DNA of 64,000 bases from Galbibacter sp035306585. GTDB lineage: Bacteria > Bacteroidota > Bacteroidia > Flavobacteriales > Flavobacteriaceae. Below the pieces are notes generated by a model. The model did not search any database. It saw only the letters and a list, made by a program, of their open reading frames with translations, and was not told the DNA's origin. The stretch is taken from positions 1 to 64,000 of the forward strand of contig NZ_DATGNU010000051.1 of assembly GCF_035306585.1 (NCBI RefSeq). Direction: 5' to 3'. This document shows positions 42,004-51,871 of this stretch, piece after piece; position 1 is the first letter of the stretch; each line of letters begins with the position of its first letter. A program made the translations under genes and the position numbers.

Positions 42004-45000
42004 TTGAAAGAAGAGTTGTTACATATTAAATTAAAGTCCTACACTACCATTAGTGGGGTAACCCAGGATATTAACTTATCCTATCAATTATTTGGTCAAC
42101 CCTTACACAGTGCACCAATTGTGATGGTTAATCATGCACTTACGGGAAATTCGAATGTCAGTGGGGAAGATGGCTGGTGGAAGGACCTTATCGGAGAAGG
42201 AAAAGCCATAGATACAGGGAACTATACCGTCTTGTCCTTTAATATTCCTGGAAATGGATATGATGGAACTACTATCGAAAATTATAAAGATTTTGTTGCA
42301 AGAGATATCGCTATCATCTTTTTGAGAGGGTTGGAGTATCTTGGAATAAAGAGATTATTCGCCCTTATAGGAGGGTCACTTGGAGGCGGGATCGCGTGGG
42401 AGATGGCGGCTTTACAACCGAGAATCACACAAAACCTCATTCCAGTGGCAACGGATTGGAAATCTACAGATTGGCTCATCGCCAACTGTCAGATACAAGA
42501 GCAATTTTTGCTCAATTCCAAACAACCAGTCCATGATGCGAGAATGCATGCCATGCTATGTTACCGTACACCAGCTTCTTTTAAAGAACGTTTTAAAAGA
42601 AGTACCAACGAAGAATTACAGGTATTTAACGTAGAAAGTTGGCTTTTGCATCATGGTGAAAAACTCCAAAAACGCTTTCAGCTCTCAGCCTACAAACTAA
42701 TGAACCAGTTGCTCAAAACCATTGATGTAACAAGGGATCGACCAGAACATTTTAATGTATTGGAAACCATCGAGGCCAATGTCCACATTATTGGGGTGAG
42801 TTCGGATTTATTTTTTACAGCAGAAGAAAATAGAGAAACCTATAAGCAACTAGCACGTTCAAGTGATAGAGTTCGCTATGGAGAGGTAGTGTCTGTACAC
42901 GGACATGATGCCTTTTTAATAGAATTTGAACAATTAGAAAAACTCATAGGAGGGGTTTTTGAATCCTCTCTAAATAAAAATAAAATGAAAATATTAAAAT
43001 TTGGTGGCAAGTCTCTAGCCAATGGCCAGGGGATTACCAATGTGGTAGAGATCATAAGCAGAAGTGTTCAGAACAAGGAAAGAATTGCCGTAGTTGTTTC
43101 TGCTAGAAATAACGCCACCAATGAACTTGAGAATATTTTGGAGACTGCAGCATCCAAGCAGGATTATGTACATTTATTAGATGCTTTTAAGAAGTATCAG
43201 TTGCAAGATTTTCCATATGTAGATCTATCGAGTGAGTTTGATAAACTTGAAAAATTGTTCTCGGGAGTACATCTATTGGGTGATTATAGCCAAAAAATCA
43301 AGGATGAGATCCTAGCACAAGGGGAACTCATCGCTGCTAAACTTGTGACTCAGATTCTTAATAAAAGGGGGATTCCAGCAAATTTTACCGATTCACGAGC
43401 ACTGATTGTGACAGATGAAAAATTTGGAAATGCCCAACCATTGGAGAAAGTGTCTAAAGAAAGGGTGCTTAAACATTTTGCTACTCATAATGGGAATACG
43501 GTAAATATAGTCACTGGGTTTATCGGATCCAATGAAAAAAATGAAACCACCACCCTGGGAAGAAACGGGAGTAATTATACGGCCGCTCTATTGGCAAATT
43601 TCTTGGATGCTGGAGAGCTTCAAAATTTTACCCATGTGGATGGTATATTCACGGCCAATCCTGATTTAGTCCCAACGGCGCAACGCATAGAAGAACTGTC
43701 TTTTAACGAGGCAAATGAATTAGCTAATTTTGGTGCAACTATCCTACATGCTAAAACCATCATACCGCTAATTGAGAAAAACATACCACTTCGCATCCTT
43801 AACACTTTTAATCCAGATTGTAGTGGGACCTTAATAACTGCTACACCGAAGAAGCAGGGCATGAAATCACTTTCCATTTTTGAGAATATGGCTCTGGTGA
43901 ACCTAGAAGGAAGAGGGCTTTTGGGAAAAGCAGGGGTGGATGCTCGTATATTTAATGCCTTAGGCAAACGAGAAATAAGTGTTAGTATTATCTCTCAAGG
44001 ATCCTCCGAAAGAGGAATTGGACTTGTAGTAAATGCGAAGGATGCTACAGAAGCGGTAATTGCCCTGGAGCGAGAATTTGAATATGATTTCTATTCCAAA
44101 GATGTAAATAAAATTGCGGTGGTAGATGATGTTTCAGTGATCTCTATCATTGGACTTGACCTGAGTAGTTTCCATAAACCATATAATGCACTTATCAAAA
44201 ACCAAGTTGTGCCGATATTGTTCAACAACACTGTAACTGGTAAAAATGTGAGTTTGGTTGTGAAAAGATCGGAACTTCACAAGGCTTTGAATGTAATTCA
44301 TGGTGAGGTCTTTGAAATATCTAAAAAGATCAACATTGCCGTATTTGGTCACGGCTTAGTTGGAGGAACTTTAATAAATCAAATCCTTGATTCGGCGTCA
44401 AATATAGAAGATCGCAAAAAAATAAAACTCAACATTTTTGCGGTAGCGAATTCCAAAAAGCTATTATTGAACAGCGAAGGTATTGATGTCAATTGGAAGT
44501 TAGCTATTGAGAATAGTGAAACGGTCTCTTCCATAGAAACATTGATTAATTACACCAAGGCACATCATTTAGAAAACCTAATTGCAGTTGACAATACCGC
44601 AAGTGAACAGTTTGTTGAAAACTACAAATTGCTAATTGAAAATGGGTTCGATTTGGTGTCTTCAAATAAGATTGCTAACACCCTTAGTTTCGATTTTTAC
44701 AAAAACCTGCGAGCACTTTTAGAAAAGAACCAAAAGCAATACTTGTATGAGACCAATGTAGGAGCTGGATTACCTTTAATTGATACCATTCGCATTTTGC
44801 ACCTATCAGGAGAAAATATCACCAGAATTAGAGGTGTATTCTCAGGGACTTTAAGCTATTTGTTCAACCGATTTTCAGCCGAACAAGTACCCTTTAGTGA
44901 AGTGTTACAACAAACTATTACCAAAGGATTTACGGAGCCTGATCCAAGAGAAGACCTCTATGGTAATGATGTAGGTCGTAAATTATTAATTCTGGCCCGG

Positions 45001-45399
45001 GAGCTGGATCTTCAGAATGAATTTGAAGATGTCAATATAGAAAACCTCGTCCCGGAACATCTTAGGGATAAAAGTGTGGAAGCCTTCCTGGAAAATTTAG
45101 AAGAATTTAATCCTATCTACCAAGCACTTAAAGAGCAACAATTGGAAGGTCATGTGCTGCGTTATGTGGGAGATCTTCACGGTGATTTGCAAAAGGAAAA
45201 AGGAACACTAGATGTTAAACTTGTCTCTGTACCAGCCAATAGTGTGTTAGGACAAGTCAAGGGAGCGGATTCTATTTTTGAAATTTACACCGAATCCTAT
45301 GGTGATCGCCCTATTGTTATACAAGGTGCAGGTGCAGGAGCAGCTGTGACCGCCAGAGGTGTCTTCGGTGATATTCTCAAACTTACCGAAAAGGGATAA
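42004..45399 (+). CDS. Trifunctional acyl-homoserine transferase-like / aspartokinase / homoserine dehydrogenase
   Basis: A single 1131-residue frame. Residues 1-325 are a MetX-type alpha/beta-hydrolase homoserine O-acetyltransferase (NHALTGNS, nucleophile in GGSLGGG, His in HGHDAFLIE). Residues about 328-770 are aspartokinase with ACT domains, starting MKILKFGGKSLANG; the usual GGTS is GGKS here. Residues about 775-1131 are homoserine dehydrogenase (FGHGLVGG, SSNKIANT, GAGAGAAVTARG). It covers three steps between aspartate and O-acyl-homoserine. No stop occurs at the junction (near 42985), although the Met there could also start a separate aspartokinase product. The start is TTG 42004; no ATG is available before residue 41. 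Confidence 0.92.
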   Translation: MKEELLHIKLKSYTTISGVTQDINLSYQLFGQPLHSAPIVMVNHALTGNSNVSGEDGWWKDLIGEGKAIDTGNYTVLSFNIPGNGYDGTTIENYKDFVARDIAIIFLRGLEYLGIKRLFALIGGSLGGGIAWEMAALQPRITQNLIPVATDWKSTDWLIANCQIQEQFLLNSKQPVHDARMHAMLCYRTPASFKERFKRSTNEELQVFNVESWLLHHGEKLQKRFQLSAYKLMNQLLKTIDVTRDRPEHFNVLETIEANVHIIGVSSDLFFTAEENRETYKQLARSSDRVRYGEVVSVHGHDAFLIEFEQLEKLIGGVFESSLNKNKMKILKFGGKSLANGQGITNVVEIISRSVQNKERIAVVVSARNNATNELENILETAASKQDYVHLLDAFKKYQLQDFPYVDLSSEFDKLEKLFSGVHLLGDYSQKIKDEILAQGELIAAKLVTQILNKRGIPANFTDSRALIVTDEKFGNAQPLEKVSKERVLKHFATHNGNTVNIVTGFIGSNEKNETTTLGRNGSNYTAALLANFLDAGELQNFTHVDGIFTANPDLVPTAQRIEELSFNEANELANFGATILHAKTIIPLIEKNIPLRILNTFNPDCSGTLITATPKKQGMKSLSIFENMALVNLEGRGLLGKAGVDARIFNALGKREISVSIISQGSSERGIGLVVNAKDATEAVIALEREFEYDFYSKDVNKIAVVDDVSVISIIGLDLSSFHKPYNALIKNQVVPILFNNTVTGKNVSLVVKRSELHKALNVIHGEVFEISKKINIAVFGHGLVGGTLINQILDSASNIEDRKKIKLNIFAVANSKKLLLNSEGIDVNWKLAIENSETVSSIETLINYTKAHHLENLIAVDNTASEQFVENYKLLIENGFDLVSSNKIANTLSFDFYKNLRALLEKNQKQYLYETNVGAGLPLIDTIRILHLSGENITRIRGVFSGTLSYLFNRFSAEQVPFSEVLQQTITKGFTEPDPREDLYGNDVGRKLLILARELDLQNEFEDVNIENLVPEHLRDKSVEAFLENLEEFNPIYQALKEQQLEGHVLRYVGDLHGDLQKEKGTLDVKLVSVPANSVLGQVKGADSIFEIYTESYGDRPIVIQGAGAGAAVTARGVFGDILKLTEKG

Positions 45400-45497
45400 A
45401 AGTACAAAGCAAGCAATGCATTTATAAAACATAAGAAATACCAATCACTGAATTTTAAACCAGGGTTTTCAAGCCCAATTGTCTTTAACATCAACAC

Positions 45498-46667
45498 ATG
45501 AGTACAAAGCATTTTGAAACCGACGCGATTAGAACGCAGATTAGCCGAACTGAATTTTTAGAGCACAGCGCTCCGATGTACATTACCTCGAGTTTTGTTT
45601 TTGACGATGCTGAAGAAATGCGTACCGCTTTTACGGGTGAAAATCCACGTAATATATACAGTAGGTTTACCAATCCAAATACTACTGAATTTGTAGAGAA
45701 AGTATGCAAAATGGAAGGCGCAGAAGCAGGTTATGCATTTGCAACAGGAATGGCTGCTGTTTTTTCATCTCTTGCCGCTTTGCTCGATAGTGGGGATCAT
45801 ATTATTTCTGCTCGATCCGTTTTTGGATCCACACATACTTTATTTACCAAGTATCTTCCCAAATGGAATATCGAAACAAGCTATTTTAATGTAGATCAAC
45901 CAGCGCAAATAGAAAGCTTAATTCGTCCTACTACTAAAATATTATTTGCCGAAACACCGACCAATCCTGGGGTTGATATCCTAGATTTAGCCTATTTGGG
46001 TGAGGTTGCTAAAGAACATAACTTAATCTTGATTATCGATAATTGTTTTGCAACCCCGTATCTGCAACGACCTATTGAGTTTGGTGCTGATCTTGTTATT
46101 CACTCGGCAACTAAATTAATGGACGGGCAAGGAAGAGTACTCGGTGGAATTACAGTAGGTTCAGAGGCGTTAGTAAACCAGATATATTTATTTTCTAGAA
46201 ATACAGGTCCAGCAATGTCTCCGTTTAATGCGTGGGTGTTGTCCAAGAGCTTGGAGACACTAGCGGTACGGATAGATCGTCATTGCGCTAATGCCTTAAA
46301 GGTTGCCAGGTTTTTAGAAGGACATCCAAAGGTGAACTATGTCAAATATCCGTTTTTAAAATCCCATCCACAGTATGAAATTGCTAAAAAACAAATGAGC
46401 CAAGGTGGTAGCATATTAGCTTTCGAAATCAAAGGTGGAGTGGAAGCAGGGAGAAAATTTTTAAATGCTATTAAATTATGCTCTTTGACTTCCAATTTAG
46501 GCGATACTAGAACCATAGTGACCCATCCAGCCTCTACCACACATAGTAAGCTCTCGGCGGAAGATCGTCAAGAGGTAGGGATCTCTGACGGCTTAGTAAG
46601 AGTGTCCATTGGACTCGAGCACCAAGAAGATATTATTGCTGATCTTAAACAAGCCTTGGAGGCTTAA
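45498..46667 (+). CDS. O-acyl-homoserine sulfhydrylase / trans-sulfuration enzyme
   Basis: 389 residues of the Cys/Met-metabolism PLP family. The PLP lysine lies in HSATKLMDGQGRVLGG, and YSRFTNPNTTEFVEKV and ATGMAAVFSSLAALL are family marks. The SATKxxDGQGRVLGG form is typical of O-succinylhomoserine sulfhydrylase (MetZ). With a MetX-like partner upstream the acyl donor may be O-acetylhomoserine. It joins sulfide to the acyl-homoserine to give homocysteine. It lies 98 bases after the trifunctional gene and shares its riboswitch if co-transcribed. Confidence 0.92.
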   Translation: MSTKHFETDAIRTQISRTEFLEHSAPMYITSSFVFDDAEEMRTAFTGENPRNIYSRFTNPNTTEFVEKVCKMEGAEAGYAFATGMAAVFSSLAALLDSGDHIISARSVFGSTHTLFTKYLPKWNIETSYFNVDQPAQIESLIRPTTKILFAETPTNPGVDILDLAYLGEVAKEHNLILIIDNCFATPYLQRPIEFGADLVIHSATKLMDGQGRVLGGITVGSEALVNQIYLFSRNTGPAMSPFNAWVLSKSLETLAVRIDRHCANALKVARFLEGHPKVNYVKYPFLKSHPQYEIAKKQMSQGGSILAFEIKGGVEAGRKFLNAIKLCSLTSNLGDTRTIVTHPASTTHSKLSAEDRQEVGISDGLVRVSIGLEHQEDIIADLKQALEA

Positions 46668-46686
46668 TTTGAGCAGTTTAGAAAGC

Positions 46687-46729
46687 CATTTCAAAGGCCA
46701 TTTTAAAATCTAAAATAGCCTTTGAAATG
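46687..46729. terminator. Long hairpin after the sulfhydrylase gene
   Basis: Arms of 19 bases (46687-46705 and 46711-46729) with one mismatch around AAATC. It lies after a plus-strand gene and faces the end of glf. No T run follows, so it could be a two-way terminator or an RNA-stabilising hairpin. Confidence 0.65.
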
Positions 46730-46864
46730 CTATTTGACTAGTCCTTTTTAGGTAGATAGAAACAGTAGTTGAATTTTATCAAGGCAGATTCTAACGATTG
46801 AATTCTGTTTATCGCCAACATTTAGCTCGTGCTTGGAAGTAGTTTTATCAAGCCTTCAGTTTAT

Positions 46865-47971
46865 TTACAGCGAGCTCAGCACTTTCTTGGATTTGCTCAG
46901 GGCTGAACCAATGACTTGATGCATGTCGTAATATTTGTACTCTGCCAGCCGACCACCAAAAATAACATTAGGCGTTGCTTGAGCGAGTTGTTTGTATTTT
47001 ACATATAAATTGTTATTGTCTTGGTTATTAATAGGGTAGTACGGTTCATTAGAAGTAGAACCCTGTAATGGGTATTCTCTTGTAATTACAGTGCTTTTTT
47101 GGGATCCAAACTCAAAATGTTTATGTTCGATAATTCTGGTGAACGGTACCTCGGAAGAAGTATAATTCACCACGGCGTTTCCTTGATAATTCTCCATAGG
47201 AAGTGTTTGGTGTTTAAATTCAAGACTTCGATAGGAAAGCTTTCCGTACTGGAAATTAAAATATTCATCTATTTTACCAGTGAATACGATGTGTTGCGCT
47301 TTGGAATCCAAGGTTTCTTTATTTTTAAAATAATCTACTCCAGTTTTCGTTTCAATACCTTCTAATAAACCTTGGGTGATTTTGTTATAACCACCTATCG
47401 GGATTCCTTGGTACTTGTCATTGAAATAGTTATTGTCAAATGTAAATCGCAATGGAAGGCGCTTGATTATAAAGGCTGGTAACTGGGTAGCTGGACAGCC
47501 CCACTGTTTTTCAGTATACCCTTTTATTAATTTCTCATAAATATCTTTCCCAACTAATGAAAGTGCTTGCTCTTCCAAGTTTTTTGGCTGTTGAAATCCG
47601 TACTGTGCAACTTGTTCATTGATGATCTTTTGAGCCTCCTGCGGTGTTCTTGTGCCCCATAGTTGATAGAAGGTATTCATATTAAAAGGCAAATTGTACA
47701 ATGTACCTTCATGCGATGCAATGGGTGAGTTGGTGTAGCGGTTAAACTCAGCAAAACTATTTACAAAGTCCCATATTTCTTTATCGTTGGTGTGAAAAAT
47801 GTGTGCGCCATATTTATGAACATTCACCCCATCAACATTCTCGCAGTAGATATTCCCTCCTAAATGTTCCCTTTTGTCAATCACAAGACATTTTTTTCCA
47901 GCCTTTTTGGCTTGATGTGCAAAAACGGAACCAAAAAGGCCAGCTCCAACAATTAAAAAGTCATATTCCAT
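46865..47971 (-). CDS. glf: UDP-galactopyranose mutase
   Basis: A flavoenzyme that converts UDP-galactopyranose to UDP-galactofuranose. 368 residues. FAD-binding GAGLFGSVFAHQA at the N-terminus, KREHLGGNIYCEN, and conserved KQWGCPATQLPAFIIKRLPLR and YPLQGS segments are typical. It is divergent from a galactofuranosyltransferase-like gene, so the pair may add galactofuranose to a surface glycan. A TATCTTTG box lies on the minus strand at 48000-48007. Confidence 0.96.
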   Translation of the reverse strand: MEYDFLIVGAGLFGSVFAHQAKKAGKKCLVIDKREHLGGNIYCENVDGVNVHKYGAHIFHTNDKEIWDFVNSFAEFNRYTNSPIASHEGTLYNLPFNMNTFYQLWGTRTPQEAQKIINEQVAQYGFQQPKNLEEQALSLVGKDIYEKLIKGYTEKQWGCPATQLPAFIIKRLPLRFTFDNNYFNDKYQGIPIGGYNKITQGLLEGIETKTGVDYFKNKETLDSKAQHIVFTGKIDEYFNFQYGKLSYRSLEFKHQTLPMENYQGNAVVNYTSSEVPFTRIIEHKHFEFGSQKSTVITREYPLQGSTSNEPYYPINNQDNNNLYVKYKQLAQATPNVIFGGRLAEYKYYDMHQVIGSALSKSKKVLSSL

Positions 47972-48447
47972 AAACTACAGTTTTCTGTGCGCTGTAGGAC
48001 AAAGATATTACTTTTGGACTAAAACCTAGGCTACTTTAAAAAGGCAGATGAAGGGAAGGTTCTTTTGTTTCCAATGTTTTTTTAATTTTAGACCCTTGTC
48101 TTTTAGTTATGGTGTTTATTCCCAATTCTTTGAAATAGCAATTTTGTTGCCCTGTGCTCACCACCTATTCTTAACATTTTAAAATCAACAAGTGCTGAAG
48201 TTGGACACGCTCATAGGATAAGCGGGTGTTTAATTTTTGGTGGTAGTGTCTCTTACCTTGCGCCTTATTTGGGATGGTATGAACGTCGTTCGTTTTTTCA
48301 CTGATGTTTAGTACAAAAAGAGTCACAGGCTCCTAGCAATCAAATTTAAATTTTGAATTCGACCATAAGGATGAAGGGTAAAATCCTATATTTGTCAACA
48401 GGAGTAATTATACTTTGACCGCTAGCAAAGGTGTAAACATTAGAATT
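47972..48447. other. Intergenic region between glf and the glycosyltransferase gene
   Basis: 476 bases with no supported ORF. -7 boxes are seen for both sides: TATCTTTG on the minus strand (48000-48007) for glf, and TATATTTG on the plus strand (48387-48394) for the glycosyltransferase. Nothing else is recognised in the 380 bases between them. Confidence 0.5.
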
Positions 48448-49482
48448 TTGAACAATATTTTTTATATATCGAGAAATTACCGGCCCACAAACAATGCTGC
48501 CAACAAGCCTAAAACGGATATTGAACATATCCTGGATTCGATGGGGATCCGAAATTTAGGACTAAAACAATCTCGTATCAGGAGCTCTGCATTAGGAGCT
48601 ATTATTAGTTTTTTGAGTATTACCAAAGGATTGTTGCTTTTGCCCTCAAAATCCTATCTTGTGGTGCAATATCCGCTTAGTAAGTATTACAACTATATCA
48701 CATGGGGGGCTCGGGTAAAGGGAAGTAAAATCCTACTAGTAATTCATGATGTTCATTCGCTAATGAAAGGTAAGTTAGCTGTAGAAAAAGAAATGAAGCG
48801 CTTTAATATTGCCGATAAGATTATTGTTCATAACGATGCCATGAAAAGCTGGTTTGAGGAACAAGGTTGTACCGCCACCTTAAAGACACTGGAGTTATTT
48901 GATTACCTAAATACGTTGGATCTGAGGATTGACCGAAAAACTGAACTTCAAAAGCCTTACCAATTAGTTGTTGCTGGAGGCCTTACCATTGATAAGAGCG
49001 CCTTTATTTATAAGATGCAGCAACAAAAGGTGAAAAATTATTTTTTCAACCTATATGGAAATGGGTTCTCAAAGGAAAATTTAGATCCGCAGAAGAAATT
49101 ATTACACTACCAGGGAAGCTTTCCACCTGATGAGGTGGCCCAGTATTTAAAAGGTCATTTCGGATTGGTCTGGGGAGGAAACTCTGTGGAGAAGTGTAGT
49201 GGTATTTTAGGAGAATACCTTAAGTACAATAACCCACATAAAACCTCCCTGTACTTATTATGTGGCCTTCCCATCATTATTTGGGATAAAGCAGCCATTG
49301 CACCCTATATAGTTTCTCAAGGCGCTGGAATAGCAATTTCATCATTACTACAACTCGATGACATCCTAGAGAACTTGACACTAGAGGACTATCAATCAAT
49401 GAACAATCGCGCTATAGAACTCAGAGAGAAAATTACCACTGGAGGATTCCTTAAAGCGGCTATTGGAAAATTCGAGCTTTAA
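48448..49482 (+). CDS. Galactofuranosyltransferase-like glycosyltransferase
   Basis: About 344 residues, GT-B-like, resembling bacterial beta-1,6-galactofuranosyltransferases. FYISRNYRPTNNAANKPKTD at the start, LLVIHDVHSLM, ADKIIVHNDAMKSWF, GLVWGGNSVEKCSGILGEY and LYLLCGLPIIIWDKAAIAPYI are the best marks. The start codon is uncertain: TTG 48448 gives MNNIFYISRNY, the usual opening of the family, while TTG 48415 adds 11 residues. The divergent glf supplies its probable donor, UDP-galactofuranose. The acceptor glycan is unknown and no other polysaccharide genes are nearby. Confidence 0.82.
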   Translation: MNNIFYISRNYRPTNNAANKPKTDIEHILDSMGIRNLGLKQSRIRSSALGAIISFLSITKGLLLLPSKSYLVVQYPLSKYYNYITWGARVKGSKILLVIHDVHSLMKGKLAVEKEMKRFNIADKIIVHNDAMKSWFEEQGCTATLKTLELFDYLNTLDLRIDRKTELQKPYQLVVAGGLTIDKSAFIYKMQQQKVKNYFFNLYGNGFSKENLDPQKKLLHYQGSFPPDEVAQYLKGHFGLVWGGNSVEKCSGILGEYLKYNNPHKTSLYLLCGLPIIIWDKAAIAPYIVSQGAGIAISSLLQLDDILENLTLEDYQSMNNRAIELREKITTGGFLKAAIGKFEL

Positions 49483-49549
49483 AAGCGCATGGTGGATTGT
49501 GATATAATGCTCTTCGATGTGATATTTTAGTTAAAAATCCACAAATTCA

Positions 49550-49580
49550 TTTGTGTTTTTAGAATTAAATAGTACTTTCG
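49550..49580 (+). promoter_or_regulatory. Promoter of the sulfite reductase operon
   Basis: TTTG at 49550-49553, a 19-base spacer and TACTTTCG at 49573-49580 (one mismatch to TAnnTTTG). The predicted leader is about 175 bases. It contains a hairpin AGTCTA/TAGACT (about 49599-49619) but no recognised riboswitch. Confidence 0.6.
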
Positions 49581-49762
49581 CTTCATAATTCTATTAGTCT
49601 ATAGATTTAGTAGACTGTTAGGATGTCATCATAGGTAGTACTATATGGTATGCCTTTAGGTGTTTAGAACCAAAGACTGGATTATTGACCAATACATGTC
49701 TTAATGTTTTTTGCCTTCGGGTAGTGGAACGAGTCCAAAAGAACAAAAAATAAAAGTAAAGT

Positions 49763-51871
49763 ATGCAAAGCTTCAGATCAGAGATCGAGAATCCATTTGT
49801 TTCGCAAGAGATCATTGAATTAGACCGTAAGATTCGATTGTTCCGTAATGAGAAAATGGATGAAGACAAGTTTAAGAGCTTACGCTTGGCCAGAGGGATC
49901 TATGGACAACGTCAGCCTGGGGTGCAAATGGTGAGAATTAAATTGCCCTTTGGACGTGTAACAGGGGATCAATTGTTGCGTATATGTGATGTCTCCGATG
50001 AGTATTCAAGAGGAAGGTTACACATTACTACACGTCAGGATATTCAGATTCACTATGTGAGTTTGGATAGAACTCCTGAGCTGTGGAATGAATTAGACAA
50101 AGATGATGTGACCATCCGTGAGGCCTGTGGTAATACCGTAAGAAACATCACAGGGAGTCCAGAAGCTGGAATAGATCCTGAGGAGCCATTTGATATTACA
50201 CCTTACGCGCATGCTACCTTTAAGTACTTGCTGCGTAATCCTATGAATCAGGAAATGGGAAGAAAGTTTAAAATTTCGTTCTCTTCCTCGGACCGAGATA
50301 CTGCATTGTCATACATTCACGATGTGGGATTGATTGCGAAAATAAAAGATGGACAAAAAGGTTTTAAGGTAATCGTTGGTGGGGGGCTTGGATCCCAACC
50401 TAGATCAGCGGAGCTTGTACACGACTTTTTGCCAACAGATCAAATTATACCCTTTATAGAGGGCGTTATTCGTGTTTTCGATCGTTACGGGGAACGTTCT
50501 AAACGAATGAAAGCTCGAATGAAATTTTTAATAAAAGATATTGGACTGGAAGCGTTTTTAGACTTAGTTGAAAAAGAAAAATTAGCACTAGCGTACCAGT
50601 CCTACCCTATTAGCGAAGAAGGTTTTGAATTTGACCGCTCAGTGGTTGATGGCATTAAAGTGCCTAAGATTGACATTAAAGATGTCGAAGGTTACCAGCA
50701 ATGGCTCAAGCACAATGTGTTTGATCAAAAACAAGCTGGCTTACATTCCATAGGTATTAAGGTGCGTTTGGGGGATTTCTATACACCTCAAGCAAGAAAA
50801 CTTGCCAATCTTATTAAAGAATATGCCGCCAATGAGCTTCGATTTACCCTTCGACAGGATATTCTTTTACGTCACGTAAAGACTGAACTACTTCCTTTGT
50901 TTTACCTGGAGCTTAAAGAACTTGGTTTTACGGAAATAGGCTTTAATGCAACATCTGACATTACTGCATGTCCAGGTACAGATACATGTAACTTAGGAAT
51001 TGCAAGTAGTACTGGGATTGCCGATGTTTTAGAAGATGTGATTGATAAAGAATATCCTCAATATAAAAACAACCGTGATATTTATATTAAAATTAGCGGA
51101 TGTATGAATGCCTGTGGACAACACAATATGGCTCACATTGGTTTTCAAGGGATGACTATGAGAACCCCTGATAAGCGAGTAGCACCCGCTTTGCAGGTGT
51201 TGCTTGGAGGAGGGGCTCTTGGAAATGGAGAAGGAAGATTTGCGGATAAAGTCGTGAAAATACCTTCCAAGCGAGGTCCACAAGCACTTCGTTTGATTCT
51301 TGATGATTACCAGAAAAACAAACAAGAGGGGGAGAACTTTATGAATTATTACGATCGTAAAGAACAAACCTATTTTTACGATTACCTAAAACATTTATCG
51401 AGCGCGGAAGATCTTACCGCTGAGGATTTTGTGGATTGGGGTAATGTAGAGAAATACGAACAGAAAATCGGAGTAGGAGAATGTGCAGGGGTTGTAATTG
51501 ACCTGGTAGCAACCCTTCTTCTGGAGAGTGAAGAGAAAACAGATAAAGCACTCGTCTCATGGGAAGAAGGAAATTGGGCTCATAGTATCTATAACTCCTA
51601 TTCCTCTATGATCAATACTGCTAAGGCGTTATTGATTAGTGAAAATAAAAAAACCAACACCCAAGTAGAAATTATAAATCAGTTTGAAGAATTATTTGTC
51701 GCAAACGGGAGAATTTCATTAAACACCACAACCTTTCCTGATTACGTTTATCAGATTAATAGGAATAAACCCTCTAAGGAATTCGCAAAATTGTATATGG
51801 AGGATGCTAAGGCATTCTATGAAAAAGCAAAGGCCTTTAGAACATTAGAATTAGCAGATGCAGACAAATAA
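49763..51871 (+). CDS. Ferredoxin-type nitrite/sulfite reductase
   Basis: 702 residues with siroheme and a [4Fe-4S] cluster. The cluster cysteines are in ACPGTDTCNLG and SGCMNACGQH, which fits the family. GQRQPGVQMVRIKLPFG and HITTRQDIQIHYV mark the first ferredoxin-like repeat. The C-terminal 150 residues (after about 560) go beyond the usual reductase core. Neighbouring siroheme and flavin-reductase genes and the methionine context point to assimilatory sulfite reduction; nitrite reduction cannot be excluded. It overlaps the next gene by 14 bases. Confidence 0.92.
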   Translation: MQSFRSEIENPFVSQEIIELDRKIRLFRNEKMDEDKFKSLRLARGIYGQRQPGVQMVRIKLPFGRVTGDQLLRICDVSDEYSRGRLHITTRQDIQIHYVSLDRTPELWNELDKDDVTIREACGNTVRNITGSPEAGIDPEEPFDITPYAHATFKYLLRNPMNQEMGRKFKISFSSSDRDTALSYIHDVGLIAKIKDGQKGFKVIVGGGLGSQPRSAELVHDFLPTDQIIPFIEGVIRVFDRYGERSKRMKARMKFLIKDIGLEAFLDLVEKEKLALAYQSYPISEEGFEFDRSVVDGIKVPKIDIKDVEGYQQWLKHNVFDQKQAGLHSIGIKVRLGDFYTPQARKLANLIKEYAANELRFTLRQDILLRHVKTELLPLFYLELKELGFTEIGFNATSDITACPGTDTCNLGIASSTGIADVLEDVIDKEYPQYKNNRDIYIKISGCMNACGQHNMAHIGFQGMTMRTPDKRVAPALQVLLGGGALGNGEGRFADKVVKIPSKRGPQALRLILDDYQKNKQEGENFMNYYDRKEQTYFYDYLKHLSSAEDLTAEDFVDWGNVEKYEQKIGVGECAGVVIDLVATLLLESEEKTDKALVSWEEGNWAHSIYNSYSSMINTAKALLISENKKTNTQVEIINQFEELFVANGRISLNTTTFPDYVYQINRNKPSKEFAKLYMEDAKAFYEKAKAFRTLELADADK

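Noticed and set aside
49618..49869. Minus-strand frame over the sulfite reductase leader and start
   Set aside because: It is antisense to the real reductase start, and no homologous protein is recognisable.
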